From positions 310,001-374,000 of the forward strand of contig WHVD01000081.1 in the NCBI GenBank assembly GCA_015178975.1: a DNA stretch of 64,000 nucleotides, given 5' to 3'. The notes under the pieces are model-generated. The model worked only from the letters and a program-made list of their open reading frames with translations. It was not told the origin of the DNA and did no database searches. The position numbers and the translations under genes were made by a program. Positions 23,411 to 33,773 of this stretch are shown one piece after another. Within the stretch, counting starts at the first letter, position 1. Every line of letters starts with the position of its first letter. The stretch is from Hysterangium stoloniferum (lineage: Eukaryota > Basidiomycota > Agaricomycetes > Hysterangiales > Hysterangiaceae).

Positions 23411-25075
23411 ACAAATATCGACGTCTGGTGTCTCCCCAGAATGCATATACCCACCTCATATGGGCCAACATTCCCCATTTATACTCCAACAACTGTGACG
23501 ATGTGGAACCCCTCATGATCTTCATTGACCCCAACAACATCCTACCACACCTACACCTGAAACCGCAACCGCAGCCGCTTCGGCGATGCCACTGCCGATA
23601 TGCAGTCACATGCTAGATGCCAGATGGAATACCATAGAGGCCGAAATGTCAGAATTTGTAATAGAATACATGTACTGACGACTTACTGGTAACGAGCTTG
23701 CCGAAAAAATAAAGGAACGTTCAGAGAGGAGCTATGAGCTTGTCAATAATGTACAGGAGTATTCAGAGAGGAGCGGCGGGTGTGCATTTTCCAAATATTT
23801 AAAGAAGTATTTAGAAAAGAGCGGTGGAGCTGCCAAGAGTGTAGAGGAGGATTCGGACAGGAAGGACGGCCTTGCCAAGCATTTAAAGAACTATTCAAAG
23901 AGAAATGTCGAGCTTGCCAAGTATTAAAGAGGCAATCAGAAAGAAGTATCAAGCTTGCCCAATATTTGAGGAAACATTCAGAGGAGCACACCGACTTTGC
24001 AAAGAATTAGAGGAGCACTCCGGGAGGAACGAGCTTACGAAGCATTTAAGGAGGAACCACAAGTTTACCAAGAAGTTCGGGGTGGTTGCAGTGGCTATTT
24101 CCGCAAGAGTTTTCCATCCTTGACCAGCAAAAGATCAGCGTAGAGTATTTTTACGAAGCCACCGCCGAAGGAAAATCGAGCTTGGTATGTGACACCTTGA
24201 CATGCATCAGTCTACCAGTATCTTCAATTTATAGTCAGTGTTTCTAGCCAGGAAAACGTTTCAGTGTCGTCGACACTAAGGAGAGTGTTGAAGAGGAATC
24301 ACGAAATACTGGCGAAAATCGAGTCGTCATTAGGCAAGCCATAGAGGGAACGTTACCGAAAATGGAATGTCCAAGATCCAGTCTCGGAGAAGGGGATTCG
24401 GAGGATAGTTGAAACTGGACTCCGAGGCAGATAAAGCTGTCAAAGAAATCAGCCTTCGCATGTTATGAAATAGGTAAGTTGTATACCTGACATGCAGAGC
24501 CATCCAACAGCCGATTTGATGATGAGATACTCAAGACAACTCCAGAGTCAATGAATGTAGATGCTTTCTGATAAAATACATCGGGCTTTATAAAACTATT
24601 CTAACATCAACCACGGATCTACATACCTTTCTCGTCTAAGAACCTATTCAACAGCATAAAAAATGGATTGTCTTACCCGATCGATTTCATTGGGAGGAAT
24701 GTAATCAGATGGTTATCAACCTGTTACCAAAACAATCATCCCAATATCAAGACAACAAAAAGAATACAACATACAATCTCGCTCTCAATCCCACTCCAAA
24801 ACGTAAAGCCAATCACCATCACCACCTCAAGGACTTCCTCCTTCCTCCTATCCTCTTCCAAGGTCACCCCAACAGCCCCAGCATCCTCCTTGCCCAACAG
24901 CGCCTTCCCAGCTTCGTCACTCATTAACGGCTCCTCACTCTTCTCTCCAGGCGTGTTCGAGAAGCTTCTCCGAGCACGCATTCTATCATCTCCACGCCCC
25001 GTCTCCGCAGAATCGAAATATCCGACTCATCCGAGCCTCACACCTCAGCCGCCCACACCTTTGTATCGCATTTTC
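23405..25075 (+). pseudogene. Gene 1, copy R4b (head, coiled coil, tail)
   Basis: This copy runs in order on plus. The head (23,405-23,680) contains QNAYTHLIWANIPHLYSNN and MIFIDPNN. The 42-bp repeat array (23,690-24,110) has about ten units, with QVLKRQSERSIKLAQYLRKH in the open 23,780-24,010 frame and ELTKHLRR after it. The acidic tail follows (24,250-24,480), then a distal exon (24,709-24,930). The beginning (His/Pro-rich part) is lost. Internal stops separate the parts. Site 24,940-24,944 lacks the LTR found in copy R4a. Confidence 0.45.
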
Positions 25076-25536
25076 CTTCGACATGGGTCTTCGCGGCTTC
25101 TTCGCGGCGATTACCTTTGAGGAGCGTGTCTAGCGGGCATGCGACGTTGCTTTTGGGTTTGGGTTTGAATGCTTTAAAGAGCAGCTATTGAAGAAGCAAC
25201 TACAGCGAAACTAAGCATCTCACATTGTTTGTTGCATACATAACACTGACCGACGGTTTTCAGTCATCTTGAGATTTAAGTTCCGAACATAAAGAATCTG
25301 ATTTCGTCCACATGAGACGTGTTGCAAGAGGTGTCCCCTAGAGAAGATTATAAGAGTGGCAAACAAACAGTGGCACAGTCAAAATGTTAATTGTTCTTCC
25401 CAGGTTCCATGCTGATGGTGAGGGAGTAGAAGAGAACAGTCACGAGGAACACCAAGCAGATGCAAAAGCCGGGTGTAACACCTCTCCAGATTGCATCTTC
25501 TAATAACGTGTTTAAACAACAAACATCTGGCGGTTC

Positions 25537-25795
25537 TGTTAGATTATATAATACCAACCATTGTTCCAACTGGGTCCATGTGGTGTACAGTTCTGAGTTC
25601 AGTGTGTATATGATCTAATAGGAATGGCACTTAGGGTTATATCCTTAAGTACAGTGTAAGACCAAACCTACCCAAGGTCAGATGGTGTAGGGTCAGATGG
25701 TGTAGTGGTTAACACCTTTGTTATGTAATCAAGAGATCCTGGGTTCAATCCCCAGTCTGGCTATTCATTTTCTACATTACTTATGTTCTCTAACA
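25537..25795 (+). mobile_element. 259-bp LTR-ended element carrying a tRNA-like core
   Basis: The element has TGTTAG and CTAACA ends (6-bp inverted) and flanks GGTTC (25,532-25,536) and GGCTC (25,796-25,800). Paralogous empty sites have a single copy: GGTTC at 22,680-22,684 and, inverted, GAGCC at 4,303-4,307. Inside, 25,691-25,763 is tRNA-like, and its first 17 bases (GGTCAGATGGTGTAGGG-type) are also duplicated just before it. Element ends of this kind are typical of LTRs, while the core is typical of Pol III SINEs, so the combination is unusual. No coding capacity. Confidence 0.75.
25691..25763 (+). tRNA. tRNA-like sequence (probable pseudo-tRNA, TGT at anticodon position)
   Basis: The 73 bases fold as a cloverleaf with standard spacing. 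Acceptor GGTCAGA pairs TCTGGCT, D stem GTGT pairs ACAC, and T stem CTGGG pairs CCCAG around loop TTCAATC; T8, A14 and A58 equivalents are present. The A-box reads TGGTGTAGTGG and the B-box GGGTTCAATCCC. The anticodon arm is poor: a T-T mismatch closes the loop and position 33 is A rather than T. CCA is not encoded. Together with its location inside a mobile element, this argues for a tRNA-derived promoter rather than a working tRNA-Thr. Confidence 0.55.
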
Positions 25796-26125
25796 GGCTC
25801 TCTGCATGGGAGTAGACCTGATGCACAGTGAGGTACAGGGGCAGATACTTAATACAAGGGGGGCTACTGCAGTTATAACTCTACTCCATAAATATATCCC
25901 CAGCAAATGCACATGGCATCAGGATATCAAATAATTGAGGTGTATGATTGTACTCATTTGCCACAGATGGAAGATAGCCAATGGAAGATGGAAGATGGCA
26001 AGGTACTATGTAATCATGAAGTGATGGGAATTTTCTATATGAAGGAAATTATTGGCACTCAGATGGGCACTCTCATCATGTTTCTGGCTTCTCTGGTACC
26101 TGCCAGGCAATTCATAATTGTCTAG

Positions 26126-26430
26126 GTTATTGTGTTCTAGAGCCACAGACTTGTTAGAGTTGCTTCCCATGAGCACATCAGTAAAATGGTATTTGTTCTG
26201 GATGGCTCCAGGAGGAGGTCCCCCCCCATTCTAGGAAGCTCCTGGATGTTGTGGAGTGTATGGAGCATTTCAGAATAGGTATACCTCCTCCCAGCATTTA
26301 ATACCATTTTACTGATGCACCTGCAATCATACTATCCATAATGCACTGAGAATGCTGTGAATTTAATTTCTTGAGCAGCCAAGAGTGACACAATACTGGC
26401 ACTTGCCAAAATTGCACATGACATCCGTGG
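26126..26430. other. Spacer between block copies, no gene seen
   Basis: A junction segment with a C-run (26,220-26,227) and an inverted pair of about 15 bases (ATGGTATTTG..ACTGATGC / GTAAAATGGTAT at 26,180 and 26,300). It also holds diverged block non-coding sequence. Orientation changes across it: R4b gene 3 is on plus, R5 genes are on minus. Confidence 0.35.
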
Positions 26431-27600
26431 AGATCTGGTCCTACACACTATCAACTACTGTAAGTCAAGGGACATTTTCAGGCCCATACCACCACGCACC
26501 TCTAACGGTGCATCTGCTAAATCAATGGCGACAACAAATATAAACTCAAGTAGCGATGAATATCGGGCAATGATGTACAGCGCGGGTGCTAGTCTGATCC
26601 TACTCTTCCATACGAACTGGATCTCCGCTTGAAGTGTTAAGATTGTATCATAACTAAGCCAAACTGATATTCCTGTCTATACAGTGTGGCAAACAACTGT
26701 GACTTCGTGTAGACAGACCTAGTGTTGCGAAATCGGTGTAATTCCAAATCTTACTGGAAACCTACGGTCAGTGTTGTGTGCGATGAAATAGACCAAGGTA
26801 GTTACTTTACAGTTGCTGCTTGAATATCTGCCACGGATGCCATGTGCGATGTTGGCAAGTACCAGTGCTGGGTCACTCTTAGCTGCTCAAGAAATTAAAT
26901 TAACAGCATTCTCGGTGCAGTATATGTAGTATGATCGCAGGCGCTCAATGGCAAGCAACTCTAGCCAGCTTGTGGCTTTAGAACATAATAACTTACCCAA
27001 TTACGAATTAGAGAACGTTCGCAGCTACCAGATAAGCCAGAAACTTGATGAGAGTAGTTTGAGTGCCAATAATTTCCTTCATATATCAAAGTGCCATCAC
27101 TTCATGATTTCAAAGCACGCTGCCATCTTCCATCCGTGGCAAATCAGTATAATGATACACCTAAACTATTTATTCTCCTGCTGCCACGTCCTGGGCATAT
27201 ATTTGTGGATAACTGTGGCAAAGCCACCTTGTATTAAGTATGTACCCGTATGCCACTCTGCATCGGGTCTACTCCCAAGGCGAGAACCGTCAGATGTTTT
27301 TCATTCATACCCGTCATCAGCAGGGGCAGTCTGCAGAGACGTTGCACCCGGCTTTCCGGCCATCTCTTTTCGTCTTCTTGGTCCCCATCATCACTGCTCT
27401 CTTTTACTCCCTCATCATCAGCAGGGGTTACGGAACCTGGAGAGAACAATTCTGTCTTCACAGTTCGAACGTGCCAACTTTTTTCGCCACTCTTATAATC
27501 TTCTCTCGGGAACACCTCTTGCATCACCTCTCACGTGTACAAACTCGAATTCTCCATGTTCGAAATTTAAAATATTAAGGTTACTGGACATCCTCGGCCA
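26430..27600 (+). repeat. Segmental repeat block, partial copy R5 (R1 orientation)
   Basis: Directly collinear with 3,440-4,540: first DUF6533 exon (minus, 26,680-26,430), shared intergenic sequence, then gene 3 (minus, 27,540-26,940). It ends near 27,600, where a short inverted copy of the gene 2/gene 3 boundary (ACTGGACATCCTCGGCC..) follows. Confidence 0.65.
26940..27545 (-). pseudogene. Gene 3, copy R5
   Basis: On minus the frame begins MQEVFPREDYKSGEKSW at 27,527 and continues through LFSPGSVTPADDEG and the acidic run SSDDGDQEDEK. It then shifts frame into TSLQTAPADDG and the SRPDAEWHTGTYLIQGG segment. This copy has the longest open N-terminal part, so it best defines the start of gene 3. 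The C-terminal part (27,180-26,950) is diverged and stops early. Confidence 0.45.
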
Positions 27601-28845
27601 GTGTTATGTATGCAACAAAATGGTGTAAGATACTCAGTTTCGCTGCAGTTGCTTCTTCAATACCCACTATTTGAAGATATCTGCAATGGACTCGGATGCC
27701 ATGTGAGATTTTGGCAAGTCCCAGTGCGGGGTCACTCTGAACTGTTCAAGAAATTAACTTAACAGCAATCTCGGTGCATTATATGTAGTATGATTTCAGG
27801 CGGTCAATGAGAAGCAATTCTATCATCTCTGAACATAATAACTTACGCAATTATGAATGAGAGGCAAAGGTTCGCAGCTACCAGATAAGCCAAGTTTACA
27901 AGAAATCGGCACAGGACAATAAGCACAAGCAACGAACACAGAGCCAGGGATGAACCGATTCGCACACAGTAGCAGAGACAAGGAATATTCCATATTTTTT
28001 ACAAATTTTAGAGGGTATTCTCAGACTGAGAGTTGTGAGCTTCAGTCTATTTACTGAACAAAAGGGGATGGCTTGAATTCAAACTCCTCCAGCCTAATTA
28101 GGTTGCCTATCCAGTGCTGCTGGCTAAGTACCACCTGTGACTCCCACAAATCACCTCCACCTAGAGGTGTATACACATGCCTAATACACCTCTAAGTTGA
28201 AGGGTTTCAGCTAAATCTTCTGTTCTGCCAATAAAAGCTGATTAATTCTTGAGGTGACTACAAATTTTAAAGCCATCACCAAACCATTGCTGGATTATAG
28301 CACCATGTTCGGCAATGTTGCCACCCGACATCCGGTTGCAAGTTCGGCATCAATCATCCGCCCCCACATCATTGCCAAATAAGGTTGCCCATCGTCGCCA
28401 TCAACAACGAGCTCAACACACACTCTTTAACAATTCAATTTTTAATATAAATTCTGAAAACAAATTATAGACAATTCTTGCAGAATATACCTACATACAT
28501 ACATAAGCCTTCAATATAAGAATAAAATAAGCTGTATGAGCTGAGCATGACTTTAGTGCCAAATATGGTTGCTTGTCATCATCATCAATGATGAGCTTAA
28601 GATTTTGTCCTCACGGTGTCAATTATGAGAGTAAATATTTAAAAAAAGTGTATAGTATTTGAGCTGAGCGCAACTTCATCGTTGTCCATGCTATCAGATT
28701 AATCTAAATTGATGAACTCGCAGCTCTTTGGCCCCTTCGTCTGCCTCTGCAGGCCTGTGTTCAACTTGCTCTGAGTCAATAAATGACTTGTTCTCTGCTT
28801 CTTTGATAGTGTGTCCTGCTTTTCCTTGTCTGTATCCATGCCAGC
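27601..28845. other. Spacer with diverged repeats, no gene seen
   Basis: Positions 27,640-27,900 repeat block non-coding sequence. Positions 28,300-28,420 and 28,550-28,610 share short phrases (TTGCCAAATA/TGCCAAATATGG, CATCATC..ATGATGAGCTTAA), suggesting an old duplication. AT-rich and without coding signal on either strand. Confidence 0.35.
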
Positions 28846-31005
28846 TCATTTTTGTTTTCCTCTCAGAACCCCAGCATCACATCTTTTCTTCCTAGGTTTC
28901 CCAACAACCTCACCATCCTTGTGATGTGCTTTGCAGCCCTCGGCATGAATGTCAAGCTCTGGTTGTGACAGCTGAATCCATTTGCACTCATCTGACCTTA
29001 AAGCATTGCATAGCTGTCGCATATCTGTGATATTGGTAACTTCTGATGGATTCACAAACTGGTTGAGTGGAAAGCCAACCAATTTGACACCATGAGCTTG
29101 AACAATTGTAGTTTCGTAGTTGGTATAGTTCATTTCAATTCTTTTGATGTTCGTGATGTTGCCTGAAGTAAAACAGAAGTGAGTATATGCCATATCAGAA
29201 ACATGTAAAGCCATATGCAAGCCAGCTCTAATAATTCCAGTTGACTGTATACGAAACTTCCCAATTGTATCACATTCAACTATGTCTGACAATAGTATGT
29301 ACTGTATATTAATATTTGATTTGGATTGTATCACAGGTATGTACTTTTCTCTCTCTTGCAAAGCCACTGCTCAAATAACCGTGCGAGTTCCCAAAGGTCT
29401 CTCTCTAGCACCTCAGAAAAGAATTCCATAGAGTCACCAGATCCATGGAATGTGAGCAGGTGTTACAACTGGAAAATCCCGCCAGACTCTGGGCACTAAC
29501 TCATACACACCCATGCCCTAGATGCACCAATTGTCAGTTTACAGGAATTCCCGCCCGGACCCTGTATGTCTGCCCTGTTTACGTTCGACCTCATTATGTC
29601 ACATATCAGTCACTGGACTTCCCCTGGACTCCATCTCTGTCTATGTCTGTCTTCGTCCCACGCATCAGTCACTGGTCCCTGCTCAGAATCCCATCACTGC
29701 TCTAACTGAGCCCGTTCCCGTTTTAGTCAAATGACCTGTCATAATTAGGACTCCGCTCCCACTCCATTGTCTGTTATGGGTTATGATTTGTCACAATCCG
29801 GACTCCACTCCGTTCCGTCCCATTCCTAACACCAAACATGGTGTTTACTATTCCCGTTTTATGTTTTGTTAGTTTCATTTCATCATTACTGGATTTGGTA
29901 TGTCATTCACTCCATGGTCTATTTAAACTGGCAGATGTTGTACATATAATCCAGTCAGAAAATTAGCTTAGATTCCCCCCAGTAATCTAATACATTTTCT
30001 GCTCTAAACCCTTACTTGAATCACACTGCTCACGCTAGTCGGAGCCCACAGGCTCTGGCGCATCTATCTCTTTCACCTATCTCGACTCTCGACCCACGAC
30101 CTCTGACCTACGACCCACAACCCACGAACCCCACCCGGACTCCCCGGAATTCCTGTCCACCTGTCTGAAATTGGACAACATGATCTCGCGAGGGCGCAGC
30201 CTATAAGCTGAAGCCAAGTCCTACCAGATATTCTGCGGGTTTCTCCGGAGACCCACCCTGTACATGTATCCTAACAGCAGGGCCTCATCATTTACACTGT
30301 TGCGAGCACCAAGTATAAATGTACTGAATCCAGTCCAATCTGCCAAACAGTCAAGCTAAAAAAAAGGTTCATATCAGTATGCAATAATACTTGTAGTCAT
30401 TTATTATAGCTCACCTCATCAATAACCCGGTCCAAGGTAAGAAGAATATCTCATGATGCTGCCTTGTTGGTTGCACAAACACCAGTTTTCTTGAGAGCTT
30501 GGTATTCAATGAGTTCAATGATAAGGTTCTCCTCATCATCCTTCATAAAACTTTGAACATCCGGATCATCCTGGGCCATCACCTTCGGCTCTGCAAGGGT
30601 CTTTCGATATCCAACTGGTAGGTCTGTATTCCATTGACATTTAGGACATATGGAATAATGAATAATGTATAAGAACTCACAACTGTTGACCTTTTTGGCA
30701 AGGAAATGCACAATGGCATTCTGAAGTGTAGGAGCTCGAGATTTTTTGTAGTGAGTCTGTGAGTTCAACATATCCTCAATCCTTTTGACTTTAACATTCT
30801 ATGCTGCAGCTAACACATTGAGCTTTTCTGTCTGCTCAAGCAAGTAGGTGCTGACAGCAGCATTTAGGGCCACTTGACCTGTTTTTTTCAGCTCAGCTGC
30901 CCACTTGCGCATTGCCTTCTCTGCATCAGTAAGCTTGTGTGTAGGTTCACAAGAAACCTGAACATTAGCAGCTGGGTTTCATTTGGCCCACGTAGTTCTA
31001 TCAGC
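28846..31005 (-). pseudogene. Repeat-associated hypothetical gene, split by a solo LTR
   Basis: On minus, the gene begins near 31,005 (MSLETPVVPCADRTTWAK) and continues with DAEKAMRKWAAELKKTGQ and THYKKSRAPTLQNAIVHFLA. After an intron-shaped tract (GTGAGTTCTT...GAATACAG) come DDPDVQSF and ALKKTGVCATNKAAS. After the LTR it resumes with WELARLFEQWLCKEREK and a 173-residue frame ending GKPRKKRCDAGVLRGKQK. From memory this order matches a large family of uncharacterised proteins scattered through agaricomycete genomes; I cannot name a function. In-frame stops (near 30,985 and 30,800) and the LTR insertion disable it. The LTR lies inside an otherwise continuous reading frame. Confidence 0.6.
29461..30276 (+). 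mobile_element. Solo LTR, 816 bp (TGTTA...TAACA), probable Ty3/gypsy
   Basis: The LTR starts TGTTACAACTGG and ends ATCCTAACA, flanked by a perfect 5-bp duplication GCAGG (29,456-29,460 and 30,277-30,281). It is closely similar to the LTRs at 37,937-39,584, 38,486-39,303 and 61,445-62,273. A duplicated motif (TGTCA..AAT..GGACTCCGCTCC) occurs twice near 29,737 and 29,800. No internal domain remains next to it, so it is a recombination-derived solo LTR. Confidence 0.9.
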
Positions 31006-31059
31006 ACAGGGTACCACAGGTGTTTCCAATGACATTATTAAGTTGTTGGGATTTAGAGC

Positions 31060-32375
31060 CAGTGGAATTGAAAGCTGCAGAAGAGGTAGGTAGCAATGTG
31101 GAGAACTTGCACCAGTGGCAACTGGAGGAGTTAGCTGTTGAAAAAAACTATATACCCAGTCATGTGGCATGGCTGGGTTATTCTTGCTCCCACCACCTGC
31201 TCCCGTGGCCGCCTCTCTCTCAACCCTGACTCTGGCTCCATCACCTCCCCAATGGATCCTTCACTCAAAGACCCTGGACCTAAGGCCCCTCAGGACCCCC
31301 TTGACCCCTCTAACAACAGAAAACAGGGTGCTACCACCCCAGTGGCCGAAGGCTGCTTCAAACCACAGCCCCATACCTGTGTGGCCCCCTCCCTGTCTCC
31401 CAATAGCTCAGACATTCTTCCTGACCCCCTCTGCCCCCCAGTTGACCCTGTTCCTATTAGGTATAACGAGTATTGTAGAAGTAAATGCGCGTATGAAAAA
31501 GGTGAGACAAAAATGTCTCGAAAAGACGCAATGCGTCATATGTTTAATCTCCTCTCGAATGTACTCTTATATACATGTAGTATAGCTAGGGAATCTCTCA
31601 GCGAACGTTTATTTGCTGAGAGTAAGTGATATGTATATTGCCTCATCACGAAACGAAACTTATTTATGTATTTAGTACTTAAACGTCTTTAGGTATTGTA
31701 TAATATAGCGAACGTTTATTCGCTGAGATACTTAAACATCTTTAGTTCCTAGTCTCATTTCCAAGGTCTGGGTGCTGGCTGGGATGATGAATCCCTCTAC
31801 CAACCGCTATCCCTAGAGCAGATTGCCTCCAACCTCATCAAGGTGTTTGTGAAAACACTTAACAGCACTCTCCACAGCTCTGACGAAATTACAAGTGATG
31901 CCCTCACCTGTATCACCAAATTGCATGTTCTTCCCTCCCACATCCAAAGCCCCGACGATACACTGGGATATCTCGGTGAGAGCTACCCTGTCGCCCAGAC
32001 CCCACAGCCTACCCCATCCCAGTAATACAGCCCTGACCAAATCCCATGCCCTATCATGGATTTTCTGTCCAAGTCCATGGTGGACATCAGGAACTCCATC
32101 ACACGCAACTCACATGCCTTGAACAATGCTTTGATGCCCAGCATGCCCAAAGTCCACACAGGCTCAAGCACCAACCTCCTGCAACTTGCACCTGAGGCAG
32201 CTGGGAACACTGCGACATCATACACCACTGTTGCTGCTGCCACCCCACCACCCAGCCCTCAATTGCGGGCCCCTAGCCCAGTGAGGACACAGAAATGGGT
32301 CGACAAACCCAAACTCTGACAGTGCTCCAAATGCTGGGCCCTTGGACACTCACTCATCACCTGCAAATCCCCCTT
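31060..32375 (+). pseudogene. Gag-like gene with CCHC zinc knuckle, split by the hairpin element
   Basis: The plus strand holds a Pro/Ser-rich start (31,240-31,450), frames SKVWVLAGMM and LEQIASNLIKVFVKTLN (31,760-31,870), DFLSKSMVDIRNSITRN (32,056-32,110), an Ala/Pro-rich linker and a zinc knuckle C-X2-C-X4-H-X4-C at 32,323-32,364 (CSKCWALGHSLITC). This is the layout of a retrotransposon Gag or non-LTR ORF1. Stops separate the knuckle from the upstream part, and a 291-bp element interrupts the Pro-rich part. No polymerase follows on this strand. Confidence 0.55.
31454..31744. mobile_element. 291-bp hairpin-bearing insertion element, copy 2
   Basis: The ends match copy 1 (CTATTAGGTATAACG ... 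ATCTTTA), and it is flanked by a 4-bp duplication GTTC (31,450-31,453 and 31,745-31,748). It is about 95 percent like 14,721-15,009 by eye, with the same stem-loop TCTCAGCGAA...TTTGCTGAGA near 31,595-31,621 and the same terminal direct repeat. The high similarity suggests recent movement. Class unclear: no TIR, no TG/CA ends, 4-bp duplication. Confidence 0.85.
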
Positions 32376-32592
32376 TATGTACCTCTTAGTGAGTGACAAC
32401 TTCACTAAGAGGTCACACTCTCGATCGCACCACTATCTAGGGTCGCACTTTGCGACTCTGAACTATACAGTACACCCAAGCAGCGATGTGCTGATGCTTA
32501 CATTTACTAAAGGGTCCAGGGTCTTGATTCACAGGACTCGGCACAGCCTCACAAAGAACCCCACCATGCCGAACAGAATTTAGAGGTACATA
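32376..32592. mobile_element. Possible 217-bp MITE with 11-bp terminal inverted repeats
   Basis: TATGTACCTCT at the left end is the exact reverse complement of AGAGGTACATA at the right end. The left end also forms a local hairpin, ACCTCTTAGTGA/TCACTAAGAGGT (32,381-32,392 with 32,402-32,413), and GTCGCA/TGCGAC pairs near 32,444. The terminal TA could be a target duplication. No second copy was found in the window, so this rests on the inverted repeats alone. Confidence 0.4.
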
Positions 32593-32839
32593 GAAAGTTA
32601 GAGTTGAGTACGGCTTATAATTATGGCTTATTCAAATGGGATTTGATAAATATACACAAACCGTGCTAGAACATTTTCGAAGTGATGCGACGGAAGCTCT
32701 GATGCTAGGCATCCTCCCAAAAAAAAAACTGCACCAGAAAAATCCACAACTGAGCCCGAGTTTCGAGAATTCAACATACTACTGCTGCTCTCTTGAATAA
32801 GCTGTGAGTTGACTCAGAGGCCTGCTCTAGCCTTTCTTG
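32593..32839. other. Spacer downstream of a cyclase fragment
   Basis: Minus-strand sequence continuing past the cyclase stop codon. It contains a T-run/A-run (32,715-32,730) and no conserved cyclase motif such as the expected FDGEEAF segment. No other gene seen. Confidence 0.3.
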
Positions 32840-33215
32840 TCACTGGTCTAATAATTGATTCAATGTCTCGGCCACGTCAAGAAGGATGTCACAAGGTGCG
32901 GCCGAATCGGTAGCACCTACAAACTGACATCCCAAGTGAATTTCCCCCAGTCTGGAGTAAAATGGCATACCTGGTTCTGTGGTGCACTAGGAAAATATTT
33001 ACTGTCGAAATGAGCGGCCAACACCAGTCGTCTTGGAGCATTGGGATCCTTAGTCGCTATGACGTTCGTGAACCTCTTTTCGCCATAGGGCGTCATGTCG
33101 GTAAATGAATCCTCCTTGACATGCCACTTCAAAGTGTGGAGAGTGGACACCAGGTGGTTTCTGATGAATGTGTTATTCTCTGTGTCTGCTGTGAAGACAT
33201 TGTAAGCCTGTTATT
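32840..33215 (-). pseudogene. Glutaminyl-peptide cyclotransferase (glutaminyl cyclase) fragment
   Basis: On minus, one exon (about 33,215-32,971) reads NHLVSTLHTLKWHVKEDSF, TPYGEKRFTNVIATKDPNA and LVLAAHFDSK. A 47-bp intron (32,970-32,924, GTATGC...TGTCAG) joins it to FVGATDSAAPCDILLDVAE before a stop at 32,842-32,840. The His in AAHFDSK and Asp in GATDSA are zinc ligands of the M28-type fold. Glutaminyl cyclases convert N-terminal Gln to pyroglutamate in the secretory pathway. The signal peptide and the region with the remaining ligands are missing. The stop replaces an expected Arg in a Gln-Arg-Gln context, consistent with CGA to TGA. A truncated gene fragment. Confidence 0.75.
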
Positions 33216-33773
33216 GAGATCTCAGAGAAACAAGGGGCAGTATTATGAGGCTGCAGAATCAGGATTTTGGACAGATGTGAGGCCGACTTGATTTTATGGA
33301 CTGTAACAACACCCCTCCACTGATGATTCAACTTGAGAGTTTTCTTCAAACAATGCGGTTTAACATTCACTTTCGTAACACCTTCGGCACAAGTCGGTCG
33401 ACTGACCTTCCTATTTCGCCGACTATTCCATTATGTTCCCAAAAATAGTAGATAGAATAATAACCAATTGTTGTTAAAGTAATAGCTCGAGTCTGCATTA
33501 TGTTACGCTTTTATCGCACATTCAAGATGCTAAGACTATACATGGTTATATATTATTGCAAGACACTTTCGAAAAATGTTCAAATGTCTAGACGGTCGAA
33601 GGTGATCGGTGCAGAAAGTGTGGAGGGCTCACTCAGAGGAATCATACCATGTGCAATGCTCAGAGTGCCAGCAAGTGTCTCAGTTGCATGCGAGGCCTAG
33701 TAAACACTTATATATACAGTACATATTCAATTAAAATATAATTGACATTGGTTAGTATATTGCTGGTATCTAC

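Larger units (their letters stand above)
20846..23690 (-). repeat. Segmental repeat block, copy R4a (inverted relative to R1)
   Basis: Reading rightward: end of the gene 1 coiled coil (20,850-20,995), gene 1 acidic tail, gene 1 distal exon, gene 2 C-terminus, gene 3, DUF6533 C-terminal half and a shortened gene 1 head, then the next coiled coil starts at 23,690. Most of gene 2 and half of DUF6533 are deleted, giving a 2.85-kb unit. It is followed head-to-tail by R4b, direct evidence of a tandem arrangement. Confidence 0.75.
23690..26125 (-). repeat. Segmental repeat block, copy R4b (tandem to R4a)
   Basis: It starts again with the coiled-coil module, then acidic tail, distal exon, gene 2 C-terminus (25,075-25,200, minus) and gene 3 (25,320-26,125). 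It lies in the same orientation as R4a and directly adjoins it, so the two are neighbouring units of a tandem array. It ends near 26,125, before a spacer. Confidence 0.7.
25320..26125 (+). pseudogene. Gene 3, copy R4b, split by the tRNA-like element
   Basis: The plus strand has the start module (25,330-25,400), the NNVFKQQTSGGS segment and, after a 259-bp insertion, the C-terminal part at 25,907-26,125 reading YQIIEVYDCTHLPQMEDSQW and EIIGTQMGTLIMFLASLV to a stop. The C-terminal half is well preserved, but the insertion breaks the gene in two. Confidence 0.45.

Noticed and set aside
25691..25763. A functional tRNA-Thr(TGT) gene.
   Set aside because: Position 33 is not T, the anticodon stem ends in a T-T mismatch, and the sequence lies inside a small insertion with target duplications.
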